From: Scatophagus argus
Lineage: Eukaryota > Chordata > Actinopteri > Scatophagidae
Assembly (NCBI RefSeq): GCF_020382885.2
Contig: NC_058504.1
Span: 20,223,019 to 20,287,018, forward strand
Direction: 5' to 3'
Length of the DNA: 64,000 nt
In this document: piece by piece, positions 24,401-47,415 of the stretch
Numbering within the stretch: the first letter of the stretch is position 1
Layout: each line of letters begins with the position of its first letter
The notes under the pieces: generated by a model
Seen by the model: only the letters and a program-made list of their open reading frames with translations
The model's database searches: none
Told to the model about the DNA's origin: nothing
Program-made: the position numbers and the translations under genes

Positions 24401-27400
24401 AGGACCAGCCAAGTTCAAAGTACTGCTGCTGGCACAGTTTTGACCTCAGATAGACTAGTCAGGAGAGGAATATTTGGTGCCTCTCTCTTCAGGCTGTTCA
24501 CACCTATAGTCAGTGACTGCACATGGCTGTGTTAGTTCGACGGCCGAGTATACTGTCAGTTTAACAAAGTGACTTGTGTTAGTCCGGTTTACACTGTGAG
24601 GGTTGTTGTCTTTTCATTTTTCCTCTCCTCTGTGTCTTTCAATGACAGAAGACTTGACTGCTGGGAAAAGAAGAAGCTCCAGGGTCCAAAATGGGGCTAA
24701 CTACAGCACATGCTCAGATTCTTTATGGCACATTTAGGGTGTTTAGAGCAGCATCATTTAACCGTAGGTCTTCATTCTATACCAAAAATTACTTCAGGTC
24801 ATTCTTATTCAAGTGAGATAACTGATAGTAAAATCATCTGCTGCAGTCTTACAATAAAAATAAAACCCATATTCTCTCATTTTGGATTGGGTGCCTTTAG
24901 AAAAGTGGTGGTTGAGGACACTCACTTGACTCTTGCAACCTGTTATTTGGGTTTGAGATGAAGGCTTTGTCTGCCAGTTCTGGATATTTTAATGGACATC
25001 ACGTGCTCAGGAAATGCTGCCTAGAACGGCAGAGCTCTTTTACTTTATTTGCAGAGCTCTTTGTAAGATTACATTTGTAATTGTAAATAATCTTCTTTTG
25101 CTGGGCAGTGGAAAAATAATCAACGATCGAGCGATATCAGGGTGACCTCAGCTTGAACTTGAAGTGGACCTGTTTTAAAAGGAAAGCCCTTCAGGTGGGA
25201 TTCTCCACTAACTGGAGGCTAAAAGTCAGAATATCTTGGACCTTGCTGCATCATTTTCAAAAATCATTTTTTAATAAAACATTTTTTAAAAAATACCGTG
25301 GGCCCTTTCAAGTAGATGATCACTTCCTGTGTTCTTTCTCACCTTGCTGTTGTGCTGAGGAACCCAAACCTCTTTAGCTAAAGTGAAACTGTGACTGAAA
25401 TTTGGATTGAGTCTAAAGTTGTTCCCCTCAGTGAAACTGGCACCTACAACAAAAGGCTCTCCCAAGCTGCTAAGATGGCAGGCCATAGGGAGAAAGAAAA
25501 GAACAATGTGCTATAGATCTCACAGGAACAGGTGCATGAACTTCTTGAGCAATAGAAAGCTTATTGGAAAGAGCTTCTCTTACACTCTCTGCTTTCTTGA
25601 AGGGTGTGAGCAATATATGTTGGGAAGTGTTTATTAAGTAAGTATTTATTAAATGAGTTCGTAATGAAAATGAAGGCAAGGACTTTTAGAACACCGCTGT
25701 ATTGCACACCCAATTTATCACATACTAAATACCAACTTTTTCAATGATTTTATGTACCAAAACACAATGTAAGGGTCCTAACAGTCATCCCATAAGCTTA
25801 CCACCAGCACCAGGTAAGGTCTTTGAGAAGGCAGTATTTGGCTGAATACGCCTCAGTACATAGTCTATCACGCTTACAGAAAAGGACAATCTGCGTCCAC
25901 AACCCTGGCAAGTGTGACATAATTTCTTGTTCGAGAATTTGTTTATTACTCAACATCAGATTTGTAGAATGCTGTGTATATACCTTGAGTTTGACATTTA
26001 GTAGACTGTAGCATCTAATGTAGGTTTTCAGATGTTCTAACTTTGGTGAACTTTTGTGTTTTCATGTTGAATGCATGTTTATGATGATTAGCTATGCTCT
26101 ATGACACAACTAATGGGTATCCCAACAAATACATTTTATTATGGTTATACCTCACTCTGTTTCCTTTTTCCTCTAAAATTTTATTTCTTTAAAAAGTTAA
26201 AAAGTTCAAATCAAAACCATTTTCCTTTGATGTTATATGTTGGATCTTAGAAGCAATCATACTCAGCGGTCTCACACAGAGTCTGCTGTGTGCTCCACAT
26301 GCTACACCTCTCTCATCACAAGATCTCTAAATATAGAATGTGACATATTCAGCTCACAACTGTTTGATTGCCCCATATATCTCTGGGAGCAGATGTTTGA
26401 GATGCCAGTCCATGGAGATACCTCACCCCGGTTTTTAGTATGTGCACTCATTCCTTTAAAGTTGCTCAATGGCTCTGCTCAGGTTTAGACCTCAAACGGT
26501 GAATGTTGTCTGATATCAGTCTGTAAAACCTGTCATGATATTTTATGTTCTATTTTGTGTCAGCTTGTACTTTTTTATTTGCCTTTAAGTTTTTTTTTTT
26601 CCCTCCTCCCAGCATTCTGTGTACCAAAACAGACACCTTCAGTGGACTGATTGCACAGTAGACATTTTGACATATCATAACTGGAAACTCGGGTGGATTA
26701 ATGATATAGGAGGTCTGCTTCTTTGCATGCTGGTTCACTGCACTGTTTCGGTCAAGACAGAGTTGGTCCACCTATGTTTTTCCCGCTGTGACAAGTCTAA
26801 ATATCTGGGGTGCAACCAGTCCATCAAGAGTTTGCAGAAAGAGTTTAAGTGTTCCACTTTGATGAGCTATAGTTTATTTCTTTTCATAAAATTGCCTCTC
26901 AGCTACAACAGAATGGAGGGAGGTATTGGTGCAGTAAAAACATGTTTGCTCTTAGGGTTAGATGCTATGCCAAGTTGATATTTGACTCACTGCTTTCATT
27001 AAATCAGATTTAAAAGATTATTAACACGGAGGGTCCATGAACTTCTGGCAAAATCCATTGGATGGTATCCTTATTTGACAGAGCCTTCTAATTGCAGATA
27101 AGTAGCAGTATTTACACATGACATTTCTTTCAAAAAAAATCAGATGACCAGAAACACAATAGCTGGAGGATAAGTGTGAATTTCTCAAAAATTAGCATTA
27201 CACAAAAACTGCAGATATGGAAACACTCAAAGCTGGATGGTTTGGACAATATGTGACAAATCTTTAAAAATAAATAACAAAGAAACAAAAGAATAAAAAT
27301 GTTTTTTGTTTGTTTGTTAGTTTTAAAAAATATGGATATTTTAAAGTGGAAAGAGAGATGAGAGAGGAACTGACAAGTGATGGAATATTAAGACTGAAGA

Positions 27401-30400
27401 AATGAAAGGTAAAATTAGATATTTTCAGTAAGGTTAGTTAAATTAAATCCCCCTGGACTTCTCTACAAAGAGAGAATTAAAAGTAAAACATCCAGGCAGT
27501 GCCCCAGGTCTGGAAAGATTAAAAAAAAGTTTCTACATGCTGCTCAAAATGATCAAAAAACCGTTATTAATTGTGTGCCCCGATTTCATACACCTACAAG
27601 CAAAAAATGTGGCTATTTACTGAAATAAGCAAGTTTTAACATGACTTCATGTGGGACATGTTGACATTCTTTCAATTTCTCCTCCAAAGTCCTTATCAGC
27701 ATAAACTGTACTTCCTGCCTAACAGCTTTGGAGGCAAATTGGCAGGAGATTTTGTTGTGTCTGGTGGTTTTTTTTGTGTTGAAAGAGACAAAGGAGAATC
27801 ATTTTAGTGGGTTTTTTTTCAAGCAATCTGCCTCTGGAGTGGTCTGACAGTTAACATTAAGGTGCTGTTGTTAAAATACTTGTGTGGATTCTTGGCACTG
27901 AAAGGCAGCAAAATGTTAGAAGAAGAATAAAGAAGGCTTTTTAAAAAACCCTTTAGCTTCAAAAAATATGAAAGCTGTTCCGACTTATCAGAAGTCAGGC
28001 TGCAACAGATAAAAAGCCCCACCCCAAAACATAATCCATTGACTTTATATATACATATAACTGTATATATGAAGATAATTCTTAAGTTACTTGTGAAATA
28101 TGTTCATTTTCTTGTCACCTCCACTCACCTACTTTGCTTAGCTTTGCTTAATATGGGAGAATCAGCTAGATTGTCACAGATTAAACCACAAATAGATGCT
28201 TTAAACTTTGCTTTTTGTGTAAAATAATCAAACAGTAAAGAAACATGTTAACTGGTAGGTGGACTGGAGAAACTGCTCCCCCTTTTTAGATGCATTATTG
28301 TAAGCTAAGCTGACCACCTGCTGGCTGTGGCTTCATATTCTGCATTCAGTCATAGATGAGAGAGTGATATCATCTCATCTACCTCTCAGTGAGAAAGAGA
28401 ATAAGTGTATATCTCAAAATGTTCAACTACAGTTAGGCTGAAGTCAGAGTTCAGTGAAGGTCACTGGCAAACTCTGGAGAGCAGGATATAGGAACAGTGA
28501 CATCATGGAAAATCAGGGTGATTATCACCACTGTGCAGAAGTTATACGAATAAAGAGTTCCTCTGTTTGGATGCAGTTAGACCACACAGCACCAGCTCGG
28601 CACTGCTGAGATAAACCATGACAAATTATTCTCATTTGCTGCCTCAGATGCAAAATCTTCTCCATTTCTCTACATCCTTGGAAGTAACAGCAAAAACATA
28701 AACCTTATACCGAACTTAGGAGAAGAAGAAAAGGTAAAAGGAGTGAAAGGAAAAGAAGTAAACTGCTGAGATAAACTCAACAAAAGGTTAATTTGTTGTT
28801 TTCATCTGTGAAAACAACACTGAGCATGTCAGGAGCTCAGTCCAAAACCTGTTTAAAAAACAAACAAGCAAACAAACAAAACAAAAAAAAAACTAAACTA
28901 CAGTACAAAGCAGTACAATATCACCTCTTAGTGATTTTGAAAATTGAAGAACTTGCCTGAGGAATTAAGATTTACAAACATTTCACATGAAGACATATTT
29001 TTGTGTTTTGGTCACAACTCAGTGCCACTTGAAAGAAAGACATATAATGTGTTAATTAGATAGCTCTAAAGGCACTACTAACCAGATTTTGTTACCTTTG
29101 AAGAGAGCTAGGTGATCTGTTTTCAGTCTTTATTCTAAGCTATGCTAACCAACTGTCTTCTCATCTTACTCTTTGCAGAGCATTTTTCTGCTAATATCAA
29201 ATAGCGTGTTCGTCAGTTTGGAGTGCAACACTTGACCTGCAGGACTTTACAAACTGTGTTGGCAGTGGTCTAATTTCACTGACTGGGAATGAATGTGGTG
29301 ACATATGGAAATTGTCAGGGAAAGCTCCGGACCCTAATGCTTGTGTATGTGTCTGTGTGTGTCTTTACATATATTGTTTCATATATTGGTCAAAAGTCAT
29401 CTTTTGTCTATGTGTATGCTATTGTGTGAGAACATGCCTATACACATGTGCGTAAAGTTCCGCTGCAGAGCACTCTGGGAACTAGAGGGATCTACACAAA
29501 CACGCAGAGGCATAAACCCCAGTGATGCACTAATACGGGTGCAGAGGGGTTAAAACAACAGCCCAGTGAATGCCCGACACGGACACGAGAAAATAACCTA
29601 CAAAGCCCTGTCTGCTCCAGCTCTCAGAGCCCAAAGCACTGTTTACGACAGCATGAAAAGCAGACAGCATACTTGGGCTCAGATTTCAGAGCCACAGACT
29701 ATTTCTGACCTGCTTTGACCGATGCTGTGGGGACATGAGGAAAAAATGTCTTTACTAATACATTTTTAGAGACTCGATCTACATTTTATGATTATTCAGT
29801 GGTGGTTTTGTTACTATAGACTATATAAATGGCAAACATTTTAGAAAATCAATGTAAAGGTGATACAAATGCAATTATCCTACCTATGGCAAATTAACTA
29901 CAATCAAGTGTCCTCATGTTTCAAGTCTAAATGCAATACATGAGTTCAGTTGTAATTAACTTAAAATGAAATCACCATTAACATTAACATCAAGTGATTT
30001 TATTGATCAAAGCTCAAATATTTGACAAGTAAATGCTTTTATTCACCATCAGATGCTCAAATATCTTCAACAAGTAAAAAAAAAGGACAAAAATAAATAA
30101 ATACAATGACAATGGTTAAAGGTGGTTTTGTGGTTAACTTAAAAATAAGAATGCATATAAATGAGAAAACATCACTGAACTTCTCATCTTAAAGTTCTTC
30201 ACTTTGTAATTTCTCACTACACTTAGCTCTGTCCATGCAGGTGCTAAACTGGAACTTAAAAAATAAAAGCTTGTGAAACCCCTTTGACTTGAAATAATTC
30301 TACAGTGCAAATGTGCGACCCCAATCAAACCAAGCAATCTGGGTTATGGCTTTTTAGATATAATAAGACATTGTTGTTTTTTGAAGTCCTGCCACTCAGT

Positions 30401-30869
30401 TGCAAGTTACAGCTGCTGAAGTGCCCTTGGAGGGTACAAATGTTTTAACTGCAGTGTTTTCAGTACATATTGATGGCAGTGTATAAGCCTTTGGGGAATA
30501 AAGAAATGAAGACCCAAAACTTAATATGTAACATATCCTCATTGACATATCAAAAAACGGGAGGGTGTTGGAGAGTGAGGAAGGGAGTTGGTAAATGCGA
30601 CTAAACATAACCTAAATTCATCAACCAAAACTTGGGAAAAAGACGTTGCCACTTCTGCCATTTCTGTCACGTCAGATTTTCATTCATAACGGTGCTTGTT
30701 TAACAGTGCAGAAAACCATGATGCCATGCTATATTACTACACCTTTTGTTTTATTGATTTGATTGACAGGCCTTAGCAGCAGAAATTACAAATCGCTGTG
30801 AGTTAAATGTCAAAGTCAAATGACTGATTTATAAGTCTCCTTAACCTAAAATGACTTGAACAGTTTAGG
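18447..30869. other. Long intergenic stretch, no gene recognised
   Basis: About 12.4 kb between the microsatellite cluster and the L2 element. Open frames here are short, lack recognisable domains and have no convincing exon chain. A moderately GC-rich patch at about 21540-21790 stands out in composition and could be conserved non-coding DNA, but that cannot be decided by eye. No tRNA, rRNA or other RNA gene was seen. Confidence 0.5.
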
Positions 30870-33115
30870 TTGCAAGACAGTCAAAAAACCCTGCATAAAA
30901 CAAAAGAAACTTGCACCCTGGTATAATACAGATGTGTGTAAATTAAAGCAAAATGCACAAAAAATTTTTCCTCCAAACTTATTGAATCTTGCTCAATCTG
31001 TCAAGACAGTCTTACATTATATAGGAAGGCCTTACGGACTGCCAGAGCAGCCTATTACTCAAAATTAATTGAGGATAACAAGCATAATCCCAGGTTTCTC
31101 TTCAGCACTGTAGCCAGGCTGACAGAGAGCCACAGTGCTATCGAGCCTTGTATCCCTGTGACCCTCAGCAGCAATGACTTTATAACCTTTTTTAATGACA
31201 AGATTTTAAACATTGGAGACAAAATTCAACACCTACTGACCTCAGCTGGTACCAATTGACATCCAAATACTGGAACCTTAGAAACAACAGTACCAGATAA
31301 CCAGATAATCATCTTGACTGCTTTTCTCCTATTGACCCTCATCAGTTATATTCACTTATATATTCATCCAAGCCAACAGCACTGCCTCTTAGACCCCATC
31401 CCTACTAAGCTGCTCAAAGAAGTTTTACCCTTACTTAGCACATGTCTATTAGACATGATCAATCTGTCCCTAATAACAGGTTATGTACACCAGTCCTTTA
31501 AAGTAGCTGTAGTCAAACCTCTCCTTAAAAAACTTGACCTGAGGGTTTAAGCAACTATAGACCAATATCTAATCTTCCATTTCTTTCCAAGATCCTTGAA
31601 AGAACAGTCACCAATCAGCTATGTGACTTTCTTCATAATAATAACTTATTTGAGAATTTTCAATCTGGCTTTAGAGCTCATCATTGCACAGAGACGGCAT
31701 TGGTCAAAGTCGCAAATGACCTCCTACTGGCATCAGACAAGGGACTTATCTCTGTCCTTGTAATGTTAGACCTTGGTGCTGCATTTGACAACATTGACCA
31801 TTCCATCTTATTGCACAGATTGGAACACCTACTTGGCATTAAAGGAACTGCATTGAGCTGGTTTTAGAGTTATTTATCAGATCGATCTCAATTTGTTCAT
31901 GTTAATGATGCATCGTCCAGACTCACAAAAGTTAGTCACGGAGTTCCCCTTGGGCCAATACTACTTCACCCTTTGTATGCTCCAGATTGGTGATATTATC
32001 AGAAAACACTCCATACATTTTCATTGTTACGCAGATGACACACAATTGTACTTGTCAATGAAACCAGAAAAAAACAAATCAGCTAGTCAAACTTCAGGCG
32101 TGTCTTAAAGGCATAAAAACCTGGATGACTTGCAGTTATTGTTTTGGGCCCTGAACACCTTAGATCAAATTATCCAGTAATATAGCAACGCTAGATGACT
32201 TAGCCATTGCTAAGCTATTGCCATTGCACAGAGTTGATTGTTCCCTATTATCCCACCGGAGCTTTACGTTCCCAAAATGCAGGGCTACTTGTGGTTCCTA
32301 AAGTCCTCAAAAGTAGATTGAGAACCAGAGCCTTTAGTTATCAAGCTCCTCTACCATGGAACCATCTTCTGGTTTTGGTCCAGGAGGCGGACACCCTCTC
32401 TACATTTAAGAGTAGACTAAAAACTTTCCTTTTTGATAAAGCTTATAGTTAGGGCTGGCCTAGGCCGGCCCCTAGTTCTGCTGCTATAGGCTTAGACTGC
32501 CGGGGGTCCTCCCATGATGCACTGAGCTCTTTCTTCCTCTCCCTCTCCTTCTGCACACATCTATGTCCCATTAATGCATATTACTAACTCAACTTTTCCC
32601 TGGAGTCCTTTAGCTTTCTCATCTCACAGGTTCCAATGGATCGTGGTTGGACCTCCTGCTGCAGTCCTGCTTGAAACTTACTGCGATTACTACTGTTTAG
32701 TCATAATCTATTTTGATTCTATTACTGCTCTGCTGCACCTGCTATCATTATTATTGTTACTAATATTGCTATCATAATATCATAATCATAGCACTGTACC
32801 TTCTGTATACTTCATTGTCATTATCATTATCTACAGTTCCAATACTTCTGGTATTATTACTGCTGCTATGCATCTCTGCTTGTGTGCTCCTTCTCTCACG
32901 CCCCACCCCCCTCTCCCTCTCTCTGCCTTCTAAAAGGCAGTTTTTCCTCACCACTGTCGCCAAGTGCTTGCTCAAGGGGGAATGTTGGGTTCTCTATATT
33001 ACAATTTAATTAAAGAGTTTGGTCTAGACCTGCTCTAATTGGAAAGTGTCACGAGATAACTTTTGTTCTGAATTGGCGCAGTATAAATAAACTGAACTGA
33101 AATTGAATTGAATTT
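30870..33115 (+). mobile_element. Degenerate 5'-truncated L2-type LINE (ORF2 linker, RT, C-term and 3' tail)
   Basis: Translation in shifting plus-strand frames follows the fish L2-clade ORF2 in order: KLAPWYN linker (about 30900), IPTKLLKEVLP (about 31400), PISNLPFLSKILERTVTNQL (about 31563-31622), FQSGFRAHHCTETALVKV, LDLGAAFDNIDH, then the [13 protein letters not shown] catalytic box (YADD at 32028-32039). After a deletion comes the C-terminal RTRAFSYQAPLPWN...TFKSRLKTFLFDKAYS block, then a 3' tail with AGTTTTTCCTCACCACTGTC and GGTCTAGACCTGCTCTAATT, ending in GAATTGAATT. It is defective: an in-frame TAG at 31865-31867 replaces the conserved Arg codon before SYLSDR, there are frameshifts, and the endonuclease part is missing. 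It ends only about 270 bp from the GASK1B stop codon. Confidence 0.88.
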
Positions 33116-33380
33116 ATAAAAAGTACTTCATCATCCTCAGGACTGAGGATAGTTTTAGTTAACACCATGTACTTAAAAAGATATACATTGATATTAAAGA
33201 ATATTACAATACGTGTAACAATAGACGTTATTGATGTTTTTATCCAGGCCCACTCAGAAAAGTGGTCAAAAGTCCAGTGTCTTGTAAAAGGATATTCTGA
33301 AAGGATACTGTGAAGTCCCAGGGATCAAGCCATTAATTAACTTTATCTGCGTCTCACAGTCTGACCCCATGACACTCTTG
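33116..33380 (-). other. gask1b: GASK1B 3' UTR (at least part)
   Basis: Non-coding sequence between the GASK1B stop codon and the L2 tail. No canonical minus-strand AATAAA is visible here. The 3' UTR may extend into or past the L2 element, in which case the transcript carries antisense L2 sequence. Confidence 0.35.
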
Positions 33381-39400
<6,020 letters not shown>

Positions 39401-41328
39401 TAGAACTTATCATTCACGTTAGCAACATTATCATGGTTGAGTGTCTTTTCTTGCGGCAAACTCAATGCATAAGGAGCTTTCAACTTCCGAAACTCATTAT
39501 GGAAGGGAGGAAGGATTTGTGGTCACAGAGTGCACGGAAACAACTGCGAAGGGGATGGACAGGCTTGGAAACCACCCTCCAGACCGACATGAGGTCAACT
39601 GATCTGCCAGAATCTTTTTCTTCTTCTTTCAGATGTATTGTATGGTAAAAACACACAATAAGCACAGAAGGGACACCTTAGGGATGCATTCAATTTACTC
39701 CATAGCCCGCATCAGCCTGCGTGCGCTGAAATTCATTAGCCTAATCACCCTTGGACAACTCATAGGATTTCCGTTTACAAGCTCAATTAAACGATGTGCA
39801 GATGCAGCCAGGCTCTATCGAAGAAGCATGTTGTTCTATTTGAATAGACTGTCCTCATGCAAATCTTTCAGCTCAATGTAAAACCCTGTAGAAACAGGGT
39901 TCACAACATTGTCGCAACAATTACAGACACACATCTCATCTCATAGGGATTCTATTTGATGAAATTTAAATAAAGACTTTAGAAGTAAGGGTGGCGAGCA
40001 AGTCATTAAAGTTTTGAATCGAAGTACTGAAAATATTTGGTCCCCTACAGGTTAACGCCACGCGTTTTAGGCGACACCTACTGGTCAGTTTCCTTCATTC
40101 TTATTTGTGTGAGTCTCTTCAGATCGCGGGCTCACTGCGGGATAGAAAAACACTGAACAGCAGGAAACAGAATCTGCGGCGGTACGGAAATACAGGCTGG
40201 GCGCTGCAGCTCCCTCCTGAGTTTAGAACCATTGTGCTGTGGCCTGTAAACATACTGATGCTCACATTAAAGTAAGATGTTATTGTCATTGTAGAAAACA
40301 CGCAATGACATTCAGGGACAAACAAAAACTGGGCTAAATATATAAAATGCTATAAAATCAATAAACAGATGCTCTCATTTCATTCACACACATTCTGCAC
40401 ATTCAAACTTTTTTTTTTTTTGCCATACACTCATTGCCAATTTATGCTGTTAAAAGTGAGATGAAAAACGACATTGTTCATGATGATAAATAGTCCTCAT
40501 GGGTATTATTCATAAATTGTAAATTACTGCACATTAAAGGGGTGTAATTTCATGGTGATGGTGTAATAGCACGGTGATGGCTTTAGGATAAAAAACTGTT
40601 CATAAGCCTCGTGCTGCGTGTTTTGACAGATCTGTAGGTGACAGGTGATGGGCAGAGTGAGTCCTTCAGGACGTTGTTTGTCGAGCATGTCCTCCTGGAC
40701 GGGGAGCTGTTGATTAATGATGTTCTGCGCGGTCTGTATGATCCTCTGCAGGGACTTTTTTGACTGCTGGCGTACCACAGGAGGACGCCGTGTTTGAGGA
40801 CACTCTGAATGCAGCAGCGGTATGACACGTGTATGTTGGGACACGTTTACCTTCCTGAGTGTCCTCTGGAGGTGCAGCTGCTTTTGTGCCTTGTTGACCA
40901 TCTACAGATCAGGTTAAGTGTCGTTCTGAGTCCTGACAACCATGTTGCGATCTTTTATGTATTTACAGCAATTCAACAAATGTAATATTTTACCTTAAGA
41001 AGAGTAAAAGTGGAACATGTAATTTCTATATTTACTTTATTTATTTATGTAGCCTATATTTTTTTTAGTACATTTACTAAAGATTACAAAAACCCTCCCA
41101 TAAGATCGCAGGTTATTTCAGACACCAGGCATGATTTTCTGCATTCTACAGTATTTGCATGGCTCTCATGTATCCACTGCAGCCCTTATGCGTCGGATTG
41201 AATGATTAGATAATATGCAGCACCTGGCTGAGAGTCAGTCCTTAGCACTGCAGACACACACGGCCTCTTTTGTGATTTTTATCACTGTGAATCAGCGCTT
41301 TCACAGAAAACAAATCTTCATTTTTAGC
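39401..41328. promoter_or_regulatory. Divergent intergenic region between GASK1B and TMEM144
   Basis: The two coding starts point away from each other across 1.93 kb, so both promoters and 5' UTRs must lie here or in unseen upstream exons. No strong CpG island or TATA box is visible, though mildly GC-rich patches occur at 39,500-39,600 and 40,050-40,230. A decayed LINE fragment occupies the middle. Individual promoter elements cannot be assigned. Confidence 0.4.
40560..40901 (-). mobile_element. Decayed LINE ORF2 C-terminal fragment
   Basis: Minus-strand translation across two frames reads KAQKQLHLQRTLRKVNVSQH, then CCIQSVLKHGVLLWYASSQ, KKSLQRIIQTAQNIINQQLP and, in another frame, PSPVTYRSVKTRSTRLMNSF. 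These match in order the C-terminal pattern of fish non-LTR ORF2 proteins (LHLLRRLRKF, IESVLTY..WYGS, LQRVVKTAQ, LPSGRRYRSIKTRTNRLKNS). Frameshifts and loss of the catalytic RT part show it is non-functional. The clade (Rex1, CR1 or similar) is uncertain. Confidence 0.65.
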
Positions 41329-47258
<5,930 letters not shown>

Positions 47259-47415
47259 ACAAAAAATGTGCACAGAAATCATTTCACGATTTGTCATGTT
47301 TTCATTATACACACACTCATTCATTCCAGTTGTCCAAATGATTTGAAAAGATTGTCCTTGGTTTTATAAAACTCTTTGTACGCCATTAAAATAAACCAAA
47401 GTCTAGAGTCTAAAG
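47259..47415 (+). other. tmem144: TMEM144 3' UTR with polyadenylation signal
   Basis: The TAA stop is followed by about 130 nt and an AATAAA at 47390-47395, with an overlapping ATTAAA at 47385-47390, so a short 3' UTR ending near 47,410 is likely. Another AATAAA at about 47590 could serve as a distal site. Confidence 0.55.

Noticed and set aside
26619..26978. A 119-codon plus-strand open frame
   Set aside because: Composition is not gene-like and no domain, partner exon or repeat family was recognised.
41215..41328. Upstream in-frame TMEM144 start adding 38 residues
   Set aside because: It would bury the signal peptide behind a poorly composed leader; the ATG at 41329 is a better start, though 41215 is not formally excluded.
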